From: JAZKGA01 sp040386235
Lineage (GTDB): Bacteria > Pseudomonadota > Alphaproteobacteria > Micavibrionales > Micavibrionaceae
Assembly (NCBI GenBank): GCA_040386235.1
Contig: JAZKGA010000001.1
Span: 434,001 to 498,000, forward strand
DNA length: 64,000 bases
Direction: 5' to 3'
A model generated the notes under the pieces. The model was not told the DNA's origin, did no database searches, and saw nothing but the letters and a program-made list of their open reading frames with translations. This document shows, in pieces, positions 51,382-60,912 of this stretch; position 1 is the first letter of the stretch, and every line of letters starts with the position of its first letter. A program made the translations under genes and the position numbers.

Positions 51382-52815
51382 TTAATAAGCGCCTGGTGCG
51401 ATGGTCAGGCAGTCTGGGAAATAGCCGCAGGCTTCGGCTGCGTCCTTGGCGGCAAAACCGCGCAACCGCGCCCGGAAAATCCATTCGCCGCCGCTGACAC
51501 CGTTTTGGGCGGTGCGGGTGGGAACGATTTCAGGCTGTGCCGCGCTGGCAATATGGGATGGCAGACGTTTTCGTGCAGACGCCAGCGCCAGGTCAGTCGC
51601 CGCGCGGCTTTGAAACGCGCCAATCTGAATGGCCCAGTTACCGTTACCGCCCGCAGGGGTGGGATGATAGGCCGCGGCCATAACCTGGGCGGGCGCAGTT
51701 TCCTGATAAACAGTCTGGGTGTGCAAAGGTTTTTGCGTTGGCATTGGGACAGGGACATGGGAAACAGTTGTCGTCGTCGTTGCCTGAACAATCTGGCCCG
51801 GCGCGGCCTGGGCCGCAGCAACCGGCAGGACGGCCATATCCGGTGCGCCATTGTGATAACGTGGATCGTTACTGGACGGCATCACGGGTTTGCTGCCGGG
51901 TGGATGGGTCATGCTGACCGTTTTAACGGACACGATTTGTGTGTCATTCACGGTGCCGATCACGCCCGCAGCAGGCAGCTGGGCAATGCCATAAGACCGG
52001 ATGTCGTTAAAAGATTTATCCAGCAGTTCGACCATGTGCGCATTGCGCGATTGCCAGGTGCGCCCGCCAAATACCACGCCCACAAGGCGTGTGCCGTCAC
52101 GCTTGGCCGAGGAGACGAGGTTGTAGCCCGAAGCATTCACGAAACCGGTCTTGATACCGTCCATCCCCTCATATTGTGATAAAAGGCGATTGTGATTGCG
52201 GTGCGTCGCGCCGTTATAACTGAAATTGACCATGCTGAAATACCGGTAATAATCAGGATAGGTGGCCAGGACATACCGGGCCAGCGTTGCCATATCGCGC
52301 GCCGTTGTCACTTGATTCGGATTGGGCAGGCCGGAGGCGTTTTTAAATGTTGTCTTGCTCATGCCAATGGCGCGGGCCTTGCGGGTCATGACCTGGGCAA
52401 AGCCAGACTCACTTCCCGCCAAATGTTCACCCAAAGCCACAGCGGCATCATTGGCCGATTTGGTTACAATCGCTTTAATCGCATCATCGGCGCGCATTGA
52501 CCCACCGGCGCGAATGCCCATTTTTGTGGGAGATTGCGCCGCGGCGTGTTTGGAAAACACGATGCGGTCACCAGCGCGTAATTTTCCGGCGCGCATCGCC
52601 TCAAACGCCAGGGTCAGGGTCATGATTTTGGTAAGGGATGCCGGGTGCAGGACCTTATCGGCATTGCGGGCGTGGATGATTTTGCCCGTTTCATATTCCA
52701 TCACCAGCGAGGCGTATTTATTGTTGTCACGGGCCGCAGCGGCCAAGGCGGGTTGTGCCATCATGGCAAAAACAAGGCAAATAAAGGCGCAAAGGCGGAT
52801 CATAAGGGGCATCAT
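51382..52815 (-). CDS. D-alanyl-D-alanine carboxypeptidase with C-terminal SPOR domain
   Basis: About 477 residues. Signal peptide (CAFICLVFAMMAQPALA), then a class A/S11 PBP domain with SxxK in PASLTKIMT, SxN in KSANDAAVALGEHLAG, and KTG in GIKTGFVNASG. A Pro/Ala/Gln-rich linker leads to a SPOR domain (NWAIQIGAFQSRAATDLAL) that binds denuded glycan at the septum. Known: removes terminal D-Ala from pentapeptides; SPOR targets it to division sites. Start uncertain: 52815, 52812, 52803 or 52872; the first gives the best signal peptide. Confidence 0.92.
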   Translation of the reverse strand: MMPLMIRLCAFICLVFAMMAQPALAAAARDNNKYASLVMEYETGKIIHARNADKVLHPASLTKIMTLTLAFEAMRAGKLRAGDRIVFSKHAAAQSPTKMGIRAGGSMRADDAIKAIVTKSANDAAVALGEHLAGSESGFAQVMTRKARAIGMSKTTFKNASGLPNPNQVTTARDMATLARYVLATYPDYYRYFSMVNFSYNGATHRNHNRLLSQYEGMDGIKTGFVNASGYNLVSSAKRDGTRLVGVVFGGRTWQSRNAHMVELLDKSFNDIRSYGIAQLPAAGVIGTVNDTQIVSVKTVSMTHPPGSKPVMPSSNDPRYHNGAPDMAVLPVAAAQAAPGQIVQATTTTTVSHVPVPMPTQKPLHTQTVYQETAPAQVMAAAYHPTPAGGNGNWAIQIGAFQSRAATDLALASARKRLPSHIASAAQPEIVPTRTAQNGVSGGEWIFRARLRGFAAKDAAEACGYFPDCLTIAPGAY

Positions 52816-52925
52816 GTCTATCGCGGTGTGGTTCGGCGCAAAAGGCGGGGGAAAGATTCGGCCAACATTCATCCAGTATAAAACAGGATGGGGATAAAGT
52901 CTAGAAAACCCTCATCGGACTGGAA

Positions 52926-54119
52926 CTATAATGGCGCGAGGGGCGTGGCGCGGCTGACCGATCCGCTGCTGCCACCTTGGGTCTGTGCGGCGCGCTCTGT
53001 TCCACTGTTCCGTATGCCGGGCATGGCGGGATAGACCGGGGGCTGATCTGCCGCCTGCGCCTGTCTTCCCCACAGGTCATTGGCCGCGATAGGGGTAAAA
53101 TCGAACGTCAAATCCCGGGTAAGGGCGATGCCGGTCATGCGATATGACGGCCACTTATTCACGGTTAATGCCGCTGTGGCTTGCTGAATCACAGGTATCG
53201 TGACAGGCGCCGACTGATGCAAGGAAAGCGGCACATCAATCGCTGCCCCAATCGTGGGGGCGTGCGCCAATGGGTGTGTTTGCAACAGAAATTGCCTGTC
53301 GAAAGCGTTAATGATCGCATTGCTAAGGCGCGCATCACGAACAAAACGGTTCGGCGCGCCCATGGACAAAGCAATCACAAAATCGTCACCCCGGCGCGCA
53401 ATGGCCAGCAGGCAAGAGCCGGATGAAGAATGTGTGCCGGTTTTTCCGGCAATGGTCTGAATGCCGGTGTTGCCGAAATTATGGTACAGCAGCTTATTGG
53501 TGTTTTCTTGCCCCCTATATTCCCGCTGTCCGAGCAGGTCGATATATTCGGGATAGGTCGCAACGAAATACCGACCCATCAACAGTAAATCGCGCGCCGT
53601 TGATCGGTTGCTGGCGCTTAGGCCCGATGCATCGACAAACAACGTGTGGGTCATGCCGATATCTTGCGCCTTTTGATTCATGCGCGCGACAAAACGGCTC
53701 ATGGATCCGTTGGCGCCGTGTTCGGCCATAGCCGTGGCGGCACGATTATTGGATCGGGCCAGCGAAGCACGCATCAGCGTATCAAGGGTGTGGTGCGTCC
53801 CTGGCGTGAACCCCTCGCTGAAACCGCGTGTGCCAGCATTGTGCGATACTTTAATGGTATCGTTCCAACTGCTTGTGCCGGCGCGAATGTCGTCCAATGT
53901 CACCATAAATGTCATCATTTTTGTGATTGATGCCGGGACAATGCGGCGGTCCAGATTTTGATCGATCAGGATTGTGCCGCTGCTGAAATCAATCGCGCTT
54001 GTCACCGCTACAGATGGCGGGCCTTGTTTGGTTTTGGCGGCATCCGCTGTTCCGGCCGCGCTGGCCAGAAATGCAGCTGACAGGCCTAAACCCAATAACA
54101 AACCCCGTTTATGCGCCAT
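52926..54119 (-). CDS. D-alanyl-D-alanine carboxypeptidase (S11), no SPOR domain
   Basis: 397 residues. Signal peptide GLLLGLGLSAAFLASAAGTADA. Active-site motifs: PASITKMMT (SxxK), ARSNNRAATAM (SxN) and AGKTGTHSS (KTG). C-terminus is a Pro/Ser/Thr-rich tail rather than SPOR. The start at 54119 has CGGAG 6 nt upstream; the frame open to 54212 is not supported. The two S11 enzymes lie in tandem on the same strand, about 110 nt apart. Confidence 0.92.
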   Translation of the reverse strand: MAHKRGLLLGLGLSAAFLASAAGTADAAKTKQGPPSVAVTSAIDFSSGTILIDQNLDRRIVPASITKMMTFMVTLDDIRAGTSSWNDTIKVSHNAGTRGFSEGFTPGTHHTLDTLMRASLARSNNRAATAMAEHGANGSMSRFVARMNQKAQDIGMTHTLFVDASGLSASNRSTARDLLLMGRYFVATYPEYIDLLGQREYRGQENTNKLLYHNFGNTGIQTIAGKTGTHSSSGSCLLAIARRGDDFVIALSMGAPNRFVRDARLSNAIINAFDRQFLLQTHPLAHAPTIGAAIDVPLSLHQSAPVTIPVIQQATAALTVNKWPSYRMTGIALTRDLTFDFTPIAANDLWGRQAQAADQPPVYPAMPGIRNSGTERAAQTQGGSSGSVSRATPLAPL

Positions 54120-54283
54120 TGATGCTCCGTAATATGTGGAAAGATGAAAGAATACGATGACAACCACCATAGAAGGGTGTGCGGTATTCTGTCTAGTCAT
54201 AAGCCATGTCATTTCATGTCAAAAATAACATGAGCTATGCAATACACGCATGTCACGACGACACATTCGCCCTATATTTAATT

Positions 54284-54335
54284 GTTGCAATGCAACATAA
54301 AGCATGCCAGGGTGTTTTTTGTGCATTGCAAACAA
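54284..54335 (+). promoter_or_regulatory. candidate PhaR operator upstream of phasin
   Basis: Perfect palindrome GTTGCA-A-TGCAAC (54284-54296) and a related TTGTGCATTGCAAACAA about 35 nt further on (54319-54335), 58-109 nt before the phasin ATG. PhaR-type repressors of phasin genes bind TGC-rich palindromes. Assignment is by resemblance. Confidence 0.4.
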
Positions 54336-54392
54336 GCGTATATCTATGTACCCTGCACACGATAAACAGCACGTGAAAACGCGCAAGGAGCG

Positions 54393-55076
54393 ATGAAAAT
54401 GCCAAAGCAAAAAACACCTTTAAGCACGTCGGCAAAGGCCGCTGCAAAACAGATGAAGAAAGTGGTCGCGACCAATGTCACGTCACTGGACGCTGTGAAA
54501 AAGGCCAATTTAAAAGCCGTCAAAAAAACGGTTAAGGCGGCAAAGCGCGTGCAAAAAACGGTGCAGGCACAACAAGAAAAACTGACATCGGACACAGGCT
54601 ATAACAGCTATGCTTTTGCGATGCCGTCACAAGCGGCGCAGTCTTTTTCCACGCCGAATTTCTTTCAACCTTTCACCTCACAACTTAACACAACGATGGA
54701 GCGTATGATGACCAAATCACCTTTGAATTATGAACAATTCGCGCAACAGGCTGCAGACCAAAGCAAGCAAACAGTCGAAGCGGCTGTCCAAAGCGCAAAT
54801 ATCTGGGCCAATGGCTTTGAAGAAGTTTTAAAAACCTATATGGGTTTCATGCAGGAAAACACAGCGCGCCAAACAGAAGCATTCAAAACACTGATGTCTT
54901 GCAAGACAATCAATGAATTGACCGAAGCGCAAAACCAGCTGGCCCAACGTGCTTATGACGGTCTTGTGACATCGGCGACACGCCTGTCGGAAATCTCGAC
55001 AAAAGTTGCGACAGACAGCCTGCAGCCATTGAATGAGCAAGTGGCTAAAACAATGAAAAAAGCATCAGCCGCATAA
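54393..55076 (+). CDS. phasin family protein
   Basis: 227 residues. N-terminal 65 residues are rich in Lys and Ala and strongly basic. The Phasin_2-type helical domain follows: NYEQFAQQAADQSKQTVEAAVQSANIWANGFEEV and ENTARQTEAFKTLMSCKTINELTEAQNQ, read here in parts. Known: phasins coat polyhydroxyalkanoate granules. The Lys/Ala-rich N-terminus resembles histone-like tails of granule proteins that also bind DNA (PhaM-like), which is an inference. AAGGAG precedes the ATG; a strong terminator follows. Confidence 0.88.
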   Translation: MKMPKQKTPLSTSAKAAAKQMKKVVATNVTSLDAVKKANLKAVKKTVKAAKRVQKTVQAQQEKLTSDTGYNSYAFAMPSQAAQSFSTPNFFQPFTSQLNTTMERMMTKSPLNYEQFAQQAADQSKQTVEAAVQSANIWANGFEEVLKTYMGFMQENTARQTEAFKTLMSCKTINELTEAQNQLAQRAYDGLVTSATRLSEISTKVATDSLQPLNEQVAKTMKKASAA

Positions 55077-55101
55077 TCGTATTTTATTTTCTTTGAGACT
55101 T

Positions 55102-55127
55102 AAGGGCCCGGTGACGGGCCCTTTTTT
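55102..55127 (+). terminator. rho-independent terminator after phasin gene
   Basis: AAGGGCCCG/CGGGCCCTT stem with a 3-nt loop and T6 tail, 25 nt after the phasin stop. Confidence 0.9.
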
Positions 55128-55156
55128 CATGGGGCGTGCTGTGCTATGTTGTATTC

Positions 55157-55492
55157 ATGCGTATCCGAAGCCAAAAACCCACACCTCAAGGCCCGCGCGA
55201 AGACACAGGCATCGCCCTGAAAACCCGGCCACAGACGAAAAAACCAGCGATGTACAAAGTACTATTGTTGAACGACGACTATACGCCGATGGAATTCGTG
55301 GTGCATATTTTGGAAAGATTTTTCAGCAAAACATATCAAGAGGCGACCGATATCATGCTGCATGTTCATCGTCGTGGTGTGGGTCTGTGCGGTATTTTCA
55401 CTTATGAAATTGCTGAAACAAAAGTCAGCCAGGTCATGGAATACGCCCGCGTCAGCGAACAACCTCTGCAATGCACAATGGAAAAGGAATAA
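55157..55492 (+). CDS. clpS: ATP-dependent Clp protease adaptor ClpS
   Basis: 111 residues. The N-terminal 35 residues are a Pro/Arg/Lys-rich tail, then MYKVLLLNDDYTPMEFVVHIL, HVHRRGVGLCGIFTYEIAE and VMEYARVSEQPLQCTMEKE, shown here as separate parts. Known: ClpS binds N-degron substrates and delivers them to ClpA. The ATG at 55157 is preferred to one at 55136 because it aligns with the family; no strong ribosome site. 6 nt from clpA. Confidence 0.95.
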   Translation: MRIRSQKPTPQGPREDTGIALKTRPQTKKPAMYKVLLLNDDYTPMEFVVHILERFFSKTYQEATDIMLHVHRRGVGLCGIFTYEIAETKVSQVMEYARVSEQPLQCTMEKE

Positions 55493-55498
55493 ATCGCC

Positions 55499-57796
55499 AT
55501 GCTGTCGAAAATCCTGGAACAGACATTACATCGCGCCTTGGCCGAAGCGGCCGCACGGATGCATGAATTTGCGACGCTGGAGCACCTCTTGCTCGCCCTG
55601 GTGGAAGACCGCGATGCGCTGGCCGTTTTGCGGGCGTGCGGCGTGGCCGTGCCGACATTGCGCGATCAGCTGGCGCATTATCTGGCCACTGAGCTGGACT
55701 ATTTAACCGTTTCACCCGGTACGATTGAATCGCGGCCGACGGCGGCATTTCAGCGTGTCTTGCAACGTGCGGCCATTCATGTGCAATCCGCTGGACGGGA
55801 AGAGGTGACGGGCGCGAATGTCCTGGTCGCCCTGTTTTCAGAACGCGAAAGCAATGCCGTGTTTTTCCTGCAGCAACAGGATATGACGCGGTTCGATGCT
55901 GTGAATTATATCAGTCACGGGATTGCAAAGGTTCATACCGGTGATGTTGCGACGCCCCCACGTGGATCGGACGCAGAGGAAGATGAGAAATCAAGCGCGC
56001 GGACCGGGGCCGAAGCGCTGGCCAGCTATTGCATCAATTTAAATGAAAAAGCCCGTGCGGGCAAAATCGATCCGCTGATCGGGCGCGCGGCTGAAATTGA
56101 CCGGACGATCCAGATATTGTGCCGTCGCAGCAAGAATAATCCGTTATATGTCGGTGATCCTGGCGTGGGAAAAACAGCGATTGCCGAAGGGCTGGCGAAG
56201 AAAATAAACGAAGGCGACGTGCCAGAGGTTTTGCACGGCGCGCGGATTTATTCTTTGGATATGGGTGCGCTGTTGGCTGGCACGCGGTATCGCGGTGATT
56301 TCGAAGAACGGCTGAAGGCGGTCGTGACGGCGCTGGAAAAAGAAGACAACACGATTTTATTTATCGATGAAATTCACACGATTATCGGTGCGGGTGCCAC
56401 CAGTGGCGGCGCGATGGACGCCTCTAATCTGTTAAAACCTGCCTTATCAAATGGCGCTTTGCGTTGCATTGGATCGACCACGTACAAGGAATACCGCAAT
56501 CACTTTGAAAAGGATCGTGCGCTTGTGCGTCGGTTCCAGAAGATTGATGTGCATGAACCATCACAAGAAGACGCGATTAAAATTCTGCGTGGCCTGAAAC
56601 CGTATTACGAGAAGCATCATAACGTGAAATTTCATGACGCGGCGATCACTGCTGCGGTCACACTTTCAACGCGTTATCTGGGTGATCGCAAACTGCCGGA
56701 CAAGGCGATTGATGTTCTGGATGAAGCGGGCGCAGCACAGATGTTATTGCCGTCCGACAAGCGTAAGAAAACACTGAACGAACAGGATATCGAACGTGTC
56801 GTGGCGACCATGGCGCGGGTACCGTCCCAATCCCTGACGCGCGATGACAAATCGCAGTTGGCGGCGTTGGAACGTGATTTAAAAACGCTTGTGTTTGATC
56901 AGGATGTCGCCATCGGCATGGTGTGTGATGCCATTAAACTGGCGCGTGCCGGTCTTCGCGATGCGGAAAAACCGATCGGCAGTTATTTGTTCTCAGGCCC
57001 CACTGGGGTCGGGAAAACAGAAGTTGCGAAACAACTGGCCCAAACGATGGGTCTGGAATTGCTGCGCTTTGATATGTCTGAATACATGGAACGTCATGCC
57101 ATTTCGCGCCTGATCGGCACCCCGCCGGGCTACGTCGGGTTTGAACAGGGCGGGTTGTTAACCGATAAGATTGACCAGCATCCGTACGCCGTCGTGTTGT
57201 TAGATGAGATTGAAAAGGCGCATCCCGATATTTACAATATCTTGTTGCAGGTCATGGATTACGGGAAGATCACCGATAATAACGGCAAGACAATCGACTG
57301 CCGGAACATTATCCTGATCATGACCACCAATGCGGGTGCCAGTGCGTTGGCCAAGGCACCGGTGGGTTTTGAGCGCACCGTTCGCAGCGGTGAAGACACG
57401 GAAGAGATTAAGCGCCTGTTCGCACCGGAATTCCGCAACCGTTTGGATGCGATTATTCCGTTTGCGCCGCTTTCCCTCGCCACCGTGGCCCGCGTGGTCG
57501 ATAAATTCATTATGCAGTTGGAAGCGCAATTGTCCGAACGCGATGTCACAATTACATTGACTGATGCGGCACGTCAGCATCTGGCCAATATCGGCTATGA
57601 CCCCGCGATGGGCGCCAGACCGTTGGCGCGTGTGATACAGGATCAGGTGAAAAAGCCGCTGGCCAATGAATTGCTGTTCGGTGACTTACAGCATGGTGGG
57701 TCGGTGACGGTTGATCTGGATAAGAAGGGCGTCTTGACCTTTAAATCGGTCGCGGATAAAACCCGGAAAAATCAGCGCCCACTGGTTGAAGCCTAG
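55499..57796 (+). CDS. clpA: ATP-dependent Clp protease ATP-binding subunit ClpA
   Basis: 765 residues. N-domain (1-145) for ClpS binding, AAA1 with GDPGVGKTAIAEGLA and FIDEIHTIIGAGA, AAA2 with SGPTGVGKTEVAKQL, VLLDEIEKAHPD and the PGYVGFEQGG pore loop region, then a C-terminal helical part. Known: hexameric unfoldase partner of ClpP; clpP is not in the window. Coupled with clpS. With Aat, this completes the N-degron route. Confidence 0.97.
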   Translation: MLSKILEQTLHRALAEAAARMHEFATLEHLLLALVEDRDALAVLRACGVAVPTLRDQLAHYLATELDYLTVSPGTIESRPTAAFQRVLQRAAIHVQSAGREEVTGANVLVALFSERESNAVFFLQQQDMTRFDAVNYISHGIAKVHTGDVATPPRGSDAEEDEKSSARTGAEALASYCINLNEKARAGKIDPLIGRAAEIDRTIQILCRRSKNNPLYVGDPGVGKTAIAEGLAKKINEGDVPEVLHGARIYSLDMGALLAGTRYRGDFEERLKAVVTALEKEDNTILFIDEIHTIIGAGATSGGAMDASNLLKPALSNGALRCIGSTTYKEYRNHFEKDRALVRRFQKIDVHEPSQEDAIKILRGLKPYYEKHHNVKFHDAAITAAVTLSTRYLGDRKLPDKAIDVLDEAGAAQMLLPSDKRKKTLNEQDIERVVATMARVPSQSLTRDDKSQLAALERDLKTLVFDQDVAIGMVCDAIKLARAGLRDAEKPIGSYLFSGPTGVGKTEVAKQLAQTMGLELLRFDMSEYMERHAISRLIGTPPGYVGFEQGGLLTDKIDQHPYAVVLLDEIEKAHPDIYNILLQVMDYGKITDNNGKTIDCRNIILIMTTNAGASALAKAPVGFERTVRSGEDTEEIKRLFAPEFRNRLDAIIPFAPLSLATVARVVDKFIMQLEAQLSERDVTITLTDAARQHLANIGYDPAMGARPLARVIQDQVKKPLANELLFGDLQHGGSVTVDLDKKGVLTFKSVADKTRKNQRPLVEA

Positions 57797-57851
57797 GGGG
57801 CTGACACGAACAAACCCTTGCATTTTCTAATGTTCTGCGCTTTGTTAAGTC

Positions 57852-59861
57852 ATGAGAAACCAGATGCAACCGACTGCCGCAACAAAGCCTATGATTACCG
57901 TTACTTTACCTGACGGCGCCACCCGCACCTATGCCAATGGCGTGACGGGGCTTGAAATAGCGACCAGTATTGCGCCGTCGCTGGCCAAGGCCTCGCTGGC
58001 GATTACGATTGATGGCAAGGTATGCGACCTGTCTTTGCCGATAAACGACGATGCGCGAATTGCGCTGGTGAAGCGGGAAGATGAAGCGGCGCTGGCCTTG
58101 ATCAGGCATGATTGCGCCCACGTGCTGGCGGAAGCGGTGCAGGCGTTGTTCCCGGATACCCAGGTGACAATCGGCCCCAATATTGAAAACGGGTTCTTTT
58201 ATGATTTTGCCCGCGCGACGCCGTTTACGACCGAAGATTTGCCGTTAATCGAAGATAAAATGCGCGAGATTATCGCGCGCGGGTCCTCGTTCACGCGGGA
58301 GGTCTGGGATCGTAAGGACGCCATTGCGTTATTTGAAGCCAAGGGCGAAACATACAAAGCTGAAATTATCCGCGATCTGCCAGAAACTGAAACACTTACA
58401 ATTTACCGTCAGGGTGAATGGTTCGATTTGTGTCGCGGCCCCCATATGCCGAACACCAAGCATGTCGGCCCGGCGTTCAAATTGATGAAAGTTGCGGGAG
58501 CTTATTGGCGCGGCGATTCCAACAAGGCGATGTTGACCCGTATTTACGGCACGGCCTGGCGCACGGAACAGGAATTGAACGCCTATCTGACCCAGATTGA
58601 AGAAGCGGAAAAACGCGATCACCGTAAGCTGGGCCGCGAAATGGATCTGTTCCATATGCAAGACGAAGCGCAGGGCGCCGTTTTTTGGCACAGCAAAGGC
58701 TATGCGATCTGGATTGAGATTGAGAAATACATGCGCGCCCGCCTGCGTGACGCCGAATATGTCGAAGTGAAGACGCCGCAATTGATGGACAAGCGGTTTT
58801 GGGAACAGTCGGGCCACTGGGGCAAATACCGTGAAAACATGTTTATCGTGCCGGATGAAATTCCCGCCACGGAAGATGACAAGCCGATCCTGTCGGGTAA
58901 GGCGATGGACCGCTTAATGGCGTTAAAGCCGATGAATTGCCCGGCGCATGTCCAGATATTCAAGCAGGGTATTACGTCATACCGTGACCTGCCAATTCGG
59001 ATGGCGGAATTTGGCTGTTGCCATCGAAATGAAGCGCATGGCGCGCTGCACGGCCTGATGCGGGTCCGCCAGTTCACCCAGGACGATGCGCATATTTTCT
59101 GTAGTGAAGAGCAGATCTTGGCCGAGTCGGTCGCGTTTTGCACCCTGCTGCAACAGGTTTATGCGGACTTTAATTTCACCGATGTAACCGTCAAGCTGGC
59201 GACCCGACCCGATCAACGGGTTGGCAGTGATGATATCTGGGACAAGGCGGAAGACAGTTTGCGGGCGGCGTTGGTCGCGGCCAAGCTGGAATACACCGAA
59301 TCCCCTGGCGATGGCGCATTTTATGGCCCGAAACTGGAATTCCATATCCGAGATGCCATTGGCCGGTCCTGGACCTGCGGCACGCTGCAGCTGGACTTTA
59401 ACCTGCCGGAACGCCTGGATGCCAGCTTTATCGGGGAAGATGGTCAAAAACATCGTCCGGTCATGCTGCACCGCGCCGTCCTTGGCTCAATCGAACGCTT
59501 TATCGGGATATTGATCGAACATTACGCCGGTAAGATGCCGCTGTGGCTGGCCCCCGTCCAGTGTGTCGTGGCGACCGTGACGTCCGAGGCCGATGCCTAT
59601 GCGCTGGAACTGGCCCATACGTTGCGCCAGGCGGGCATCCGTGTCGAAGCGGATATCCGTAACGAGAAAATTAATTACAAGGTCCGTGAACATTCCGTTG
59701 GCAAAGTGCCGGTCATGTTTGTGGTCGGTGGACGCGAAGCAACGGAAAAGACCGTGGCTGTCCGTCATCTGGGGTCGCAGGACAACCAGGGCAAAGCGGC
59801 AGATACAGCGATTGCGGAGCTTGTCAAAGCTTGCCAATCACCGTATTTATCGTCACAATAG
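57852..59861 (+). CDS. thrS: threonine--tRNA ligase
   Basis: 669 residues. N-terminal TGS domain (about 14-75), second additional domain with HDCAHVLAEAV for editing, catalytic core with MNCPAHVQIFKQ, FGCCHRNEAHGALHG and RPVMLHRAVLGSIERF, and the anticodon-binding domain with MPLWLAPVQC. Complete. Known: charges tRNA-Thr, uses a zinc bound by Cys and His in the core, and edits Ser-tRNA-Thr. The gene order thrS-infC is the classic one. Confidence 0.97.
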   Translation: MRNQMQPTAATKPMITVTLPDGATRTYANGVTGLEIATSIAPSLAKASLAITIDGKVCDLSLPINDDARIALVKREDEAALALIRHDCAHVLAEAVQALFPDTQVTIGPNIENGFFYDFARATPFTTEDLPLIEDKMREIIARGSSFTREVWDRKDAIALFEAKGETYKAEIIRDLPETETLTIYRQGEWFDLCRGPHMPNTKHVGPAFKLMKVAGAYWRGDSNKAMLTRIYGTAWRTEQELNAYLTQIEEAEKRDHRKLGREMDLFHMQDEAQGAVFWHSKGYAIWIEIEKYMRARLRDAEYVEVKTPQLMDKRFWEQSGHWGKYRENMFIVPDEIPATEDDKPILSGKAMDRLMALKPMNCPAHVQIFKQGITSYRDLPIRMAEFGCCHRNEAHGALHGLMRVRQFTQDDAHIFCSEEQILAESVAFCTLLQQVYADFNFTDVTVKLATRPDQRVGSDDIWDKAEDSLRAALVAAKLEYTESPGDGAFYGPKLEFHIRDAIGRSWTCGTLQLDFNLPERLDASFIGEDGQKHRPVMLHRAVLGSIERFIGILIEHYAGKMPLWLAPVQCVVATVTSEADAYALELAHTLRQAGIRVEADIRNEKINYKVREHSVGKVPVMFVVGGREATEKTVAVRHLGSQDNQGKAADTAIAELVKACQSPYLSSQ

Positions 59862-59900
59862 AAAATAAGTATTTTAAACAATAAATAAAGGAGTACTCCC

Positions 59901-60464
59901 ATTCGTCGTCCCATGATTGGCGGGCCACAACGCCCACCCCCACAAAATGACAGCGGCTTTCGCGTTAACCAACAAATTCGTTCGGTCCAAATCCGCTTAA
60001 TCGATAAAGATGGCGAAATGATCGGGGTTGTCACCCTCTCGGAAGGCCTGCGTCGCGCTGACGAAGTGGGATTAGACCTGGTTGAGATTTCACCAAATGC
60101 TGAGCCTCCGGTTTGCAAGATCCTGGATTTCGGTAAATTCAAATACGAAATGCAGAAAAAAGCCGCCGAAGCGCGCAAGAAGCAAAAAGTTGTCGAATTA
60201 AAAGAACTGAAAATCCGTCCTGCGACGGATGAGCATGATTATCAGGTCAAACACCGCGCTGCGCGGCGTTTCCTGGAAGACGGCAATAAGGTCAAATTCG
60301 CGATGCGGTTTCGTGGCCGTGAAATGGAAAACAAGGCTGCTGCCTTTGCCATGTTCGACCGGATCAAAGCTGATCTGGCGGATTTAGGTAAGGTGGAGCA
60401 AGAGCCGCGCCAAGAAGGCCGTCAGATGCATATGATTATCGGGTCTTCGCAGCAGAACAATTAA
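59901..60464 (+). CDS. infC: translation initiation factor IF-3 with AUU start codon
   Basis: 187 residues. IF3_N (VNQQIRSVQIRLIDKDGEMIG, in parts), the linker and IF3_C (RPATDEHDYQVKHRAARRFL, in parts). AAGGAG lies 7 nt before ATT at 59901; the first ATG, at 59913, is 19 nt away and too far. The start is therefore the conserved AUU, giving MRRPMIGG. Known: infC autoregulates because IF3 rejects non-canonical start codons. A terminator follows. Confidence 0.95.
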   Translation: MRRPMIGGPQRPPPQNDSGFRVNQQIRSVQIRLIDKDGEMIGVVTLSEGLRRADEVGLDLVEISPNAEPPVCKILDFGKFKYEMQKKAAEARKKQKVVELKELKIRPATDEHDYQVKHRAARRFLEDGNKVKFAMRFRGREMENKAAAFAMFDRIKADLADLGKVEQEPRQEGRQMHMIIGSSQQNN

Positions 60465-60483
60465 ACCTGCGGGAACAAGAAAG

Positions 60484-60512
60484 AAAAGGGCGGAAAAACC
60501 GCCCTTTTTTTA
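60484..60512 (+). terminator. rho-independent terminator between infC and trxA
   Basis: AAAAGGGCGG/CCGCCCTTTTTTT stem around AAAAA. A- and T-tracts on both sides make it potentially bidirectional for the convergent infC and trxA. Confidence 0.9.
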
Positions 60513-60535
60513 TGGTGTATGCCGTATTTATCAGC

Positions 60536-60856
60536 TTAAGCCAGCTTGCCCTTTACCCAGTCGGTTAATTGCACCTTGCTCATACCGCCGACTTTTGTAT
60601 CAACCAGCTTACCACCGTTGAACACCATGAATGTCGGAATGCCGCGAATGCTGTATTTCGTTGGCGTGTGCGGGTTTTCGTCGATATTGATTTTAACGAC
60701 CTTAACGGCATCGCCCATTTCGGTGGCCAGTTCGTCAATAATAGGTGACATCATTTTGCACGGGCCGCACCATTCTGCCCAGAAATCGACCACAACCGGG
60801 CCGCTTGCCTGTAAAACTTCTGATTCAAAATTGGCGTCTGTAACGGTATGTGACAT
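60536..60856 (-). CDS. trxA: thioredoxin
   Basis: 106 residues. Active site WCGPCKMM, cis-Pro in GIPTFMVF, and the N-terminal FESEVLQASGPVVVDFWAE. Start at 60856 has AAAGGAG about 7 nt upstream. It can serve NrdA reduction via its C-terminal CLAC tail. 56 nt downstream of addA, an arrangement usual in alphaproteobacteria. Confidence 0.97.
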   Translation of the reverse strand: MSHTVTDANFESEVLQASGPVVVDFWAEWCGPCKMMSPIIDELATEMGDAVKVVKINIDENPHTPTKYSIRGIPTFMVFNGGKLVDTKVGGMSKVQLTDWVKGKLA

Positions 60857-60912
60857 GGCGGGCTCCTTTATCTCTCTGAATGATATGGCGTGAGGCCCTG
60901 GTTTGGCAATGA

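Noticed and set aside
51505..52179. 224-codon plus-strand frame under the SPOR carboxypeptidase
   Set aside because: Antisense; Arg/Gly/His-rich without family features.
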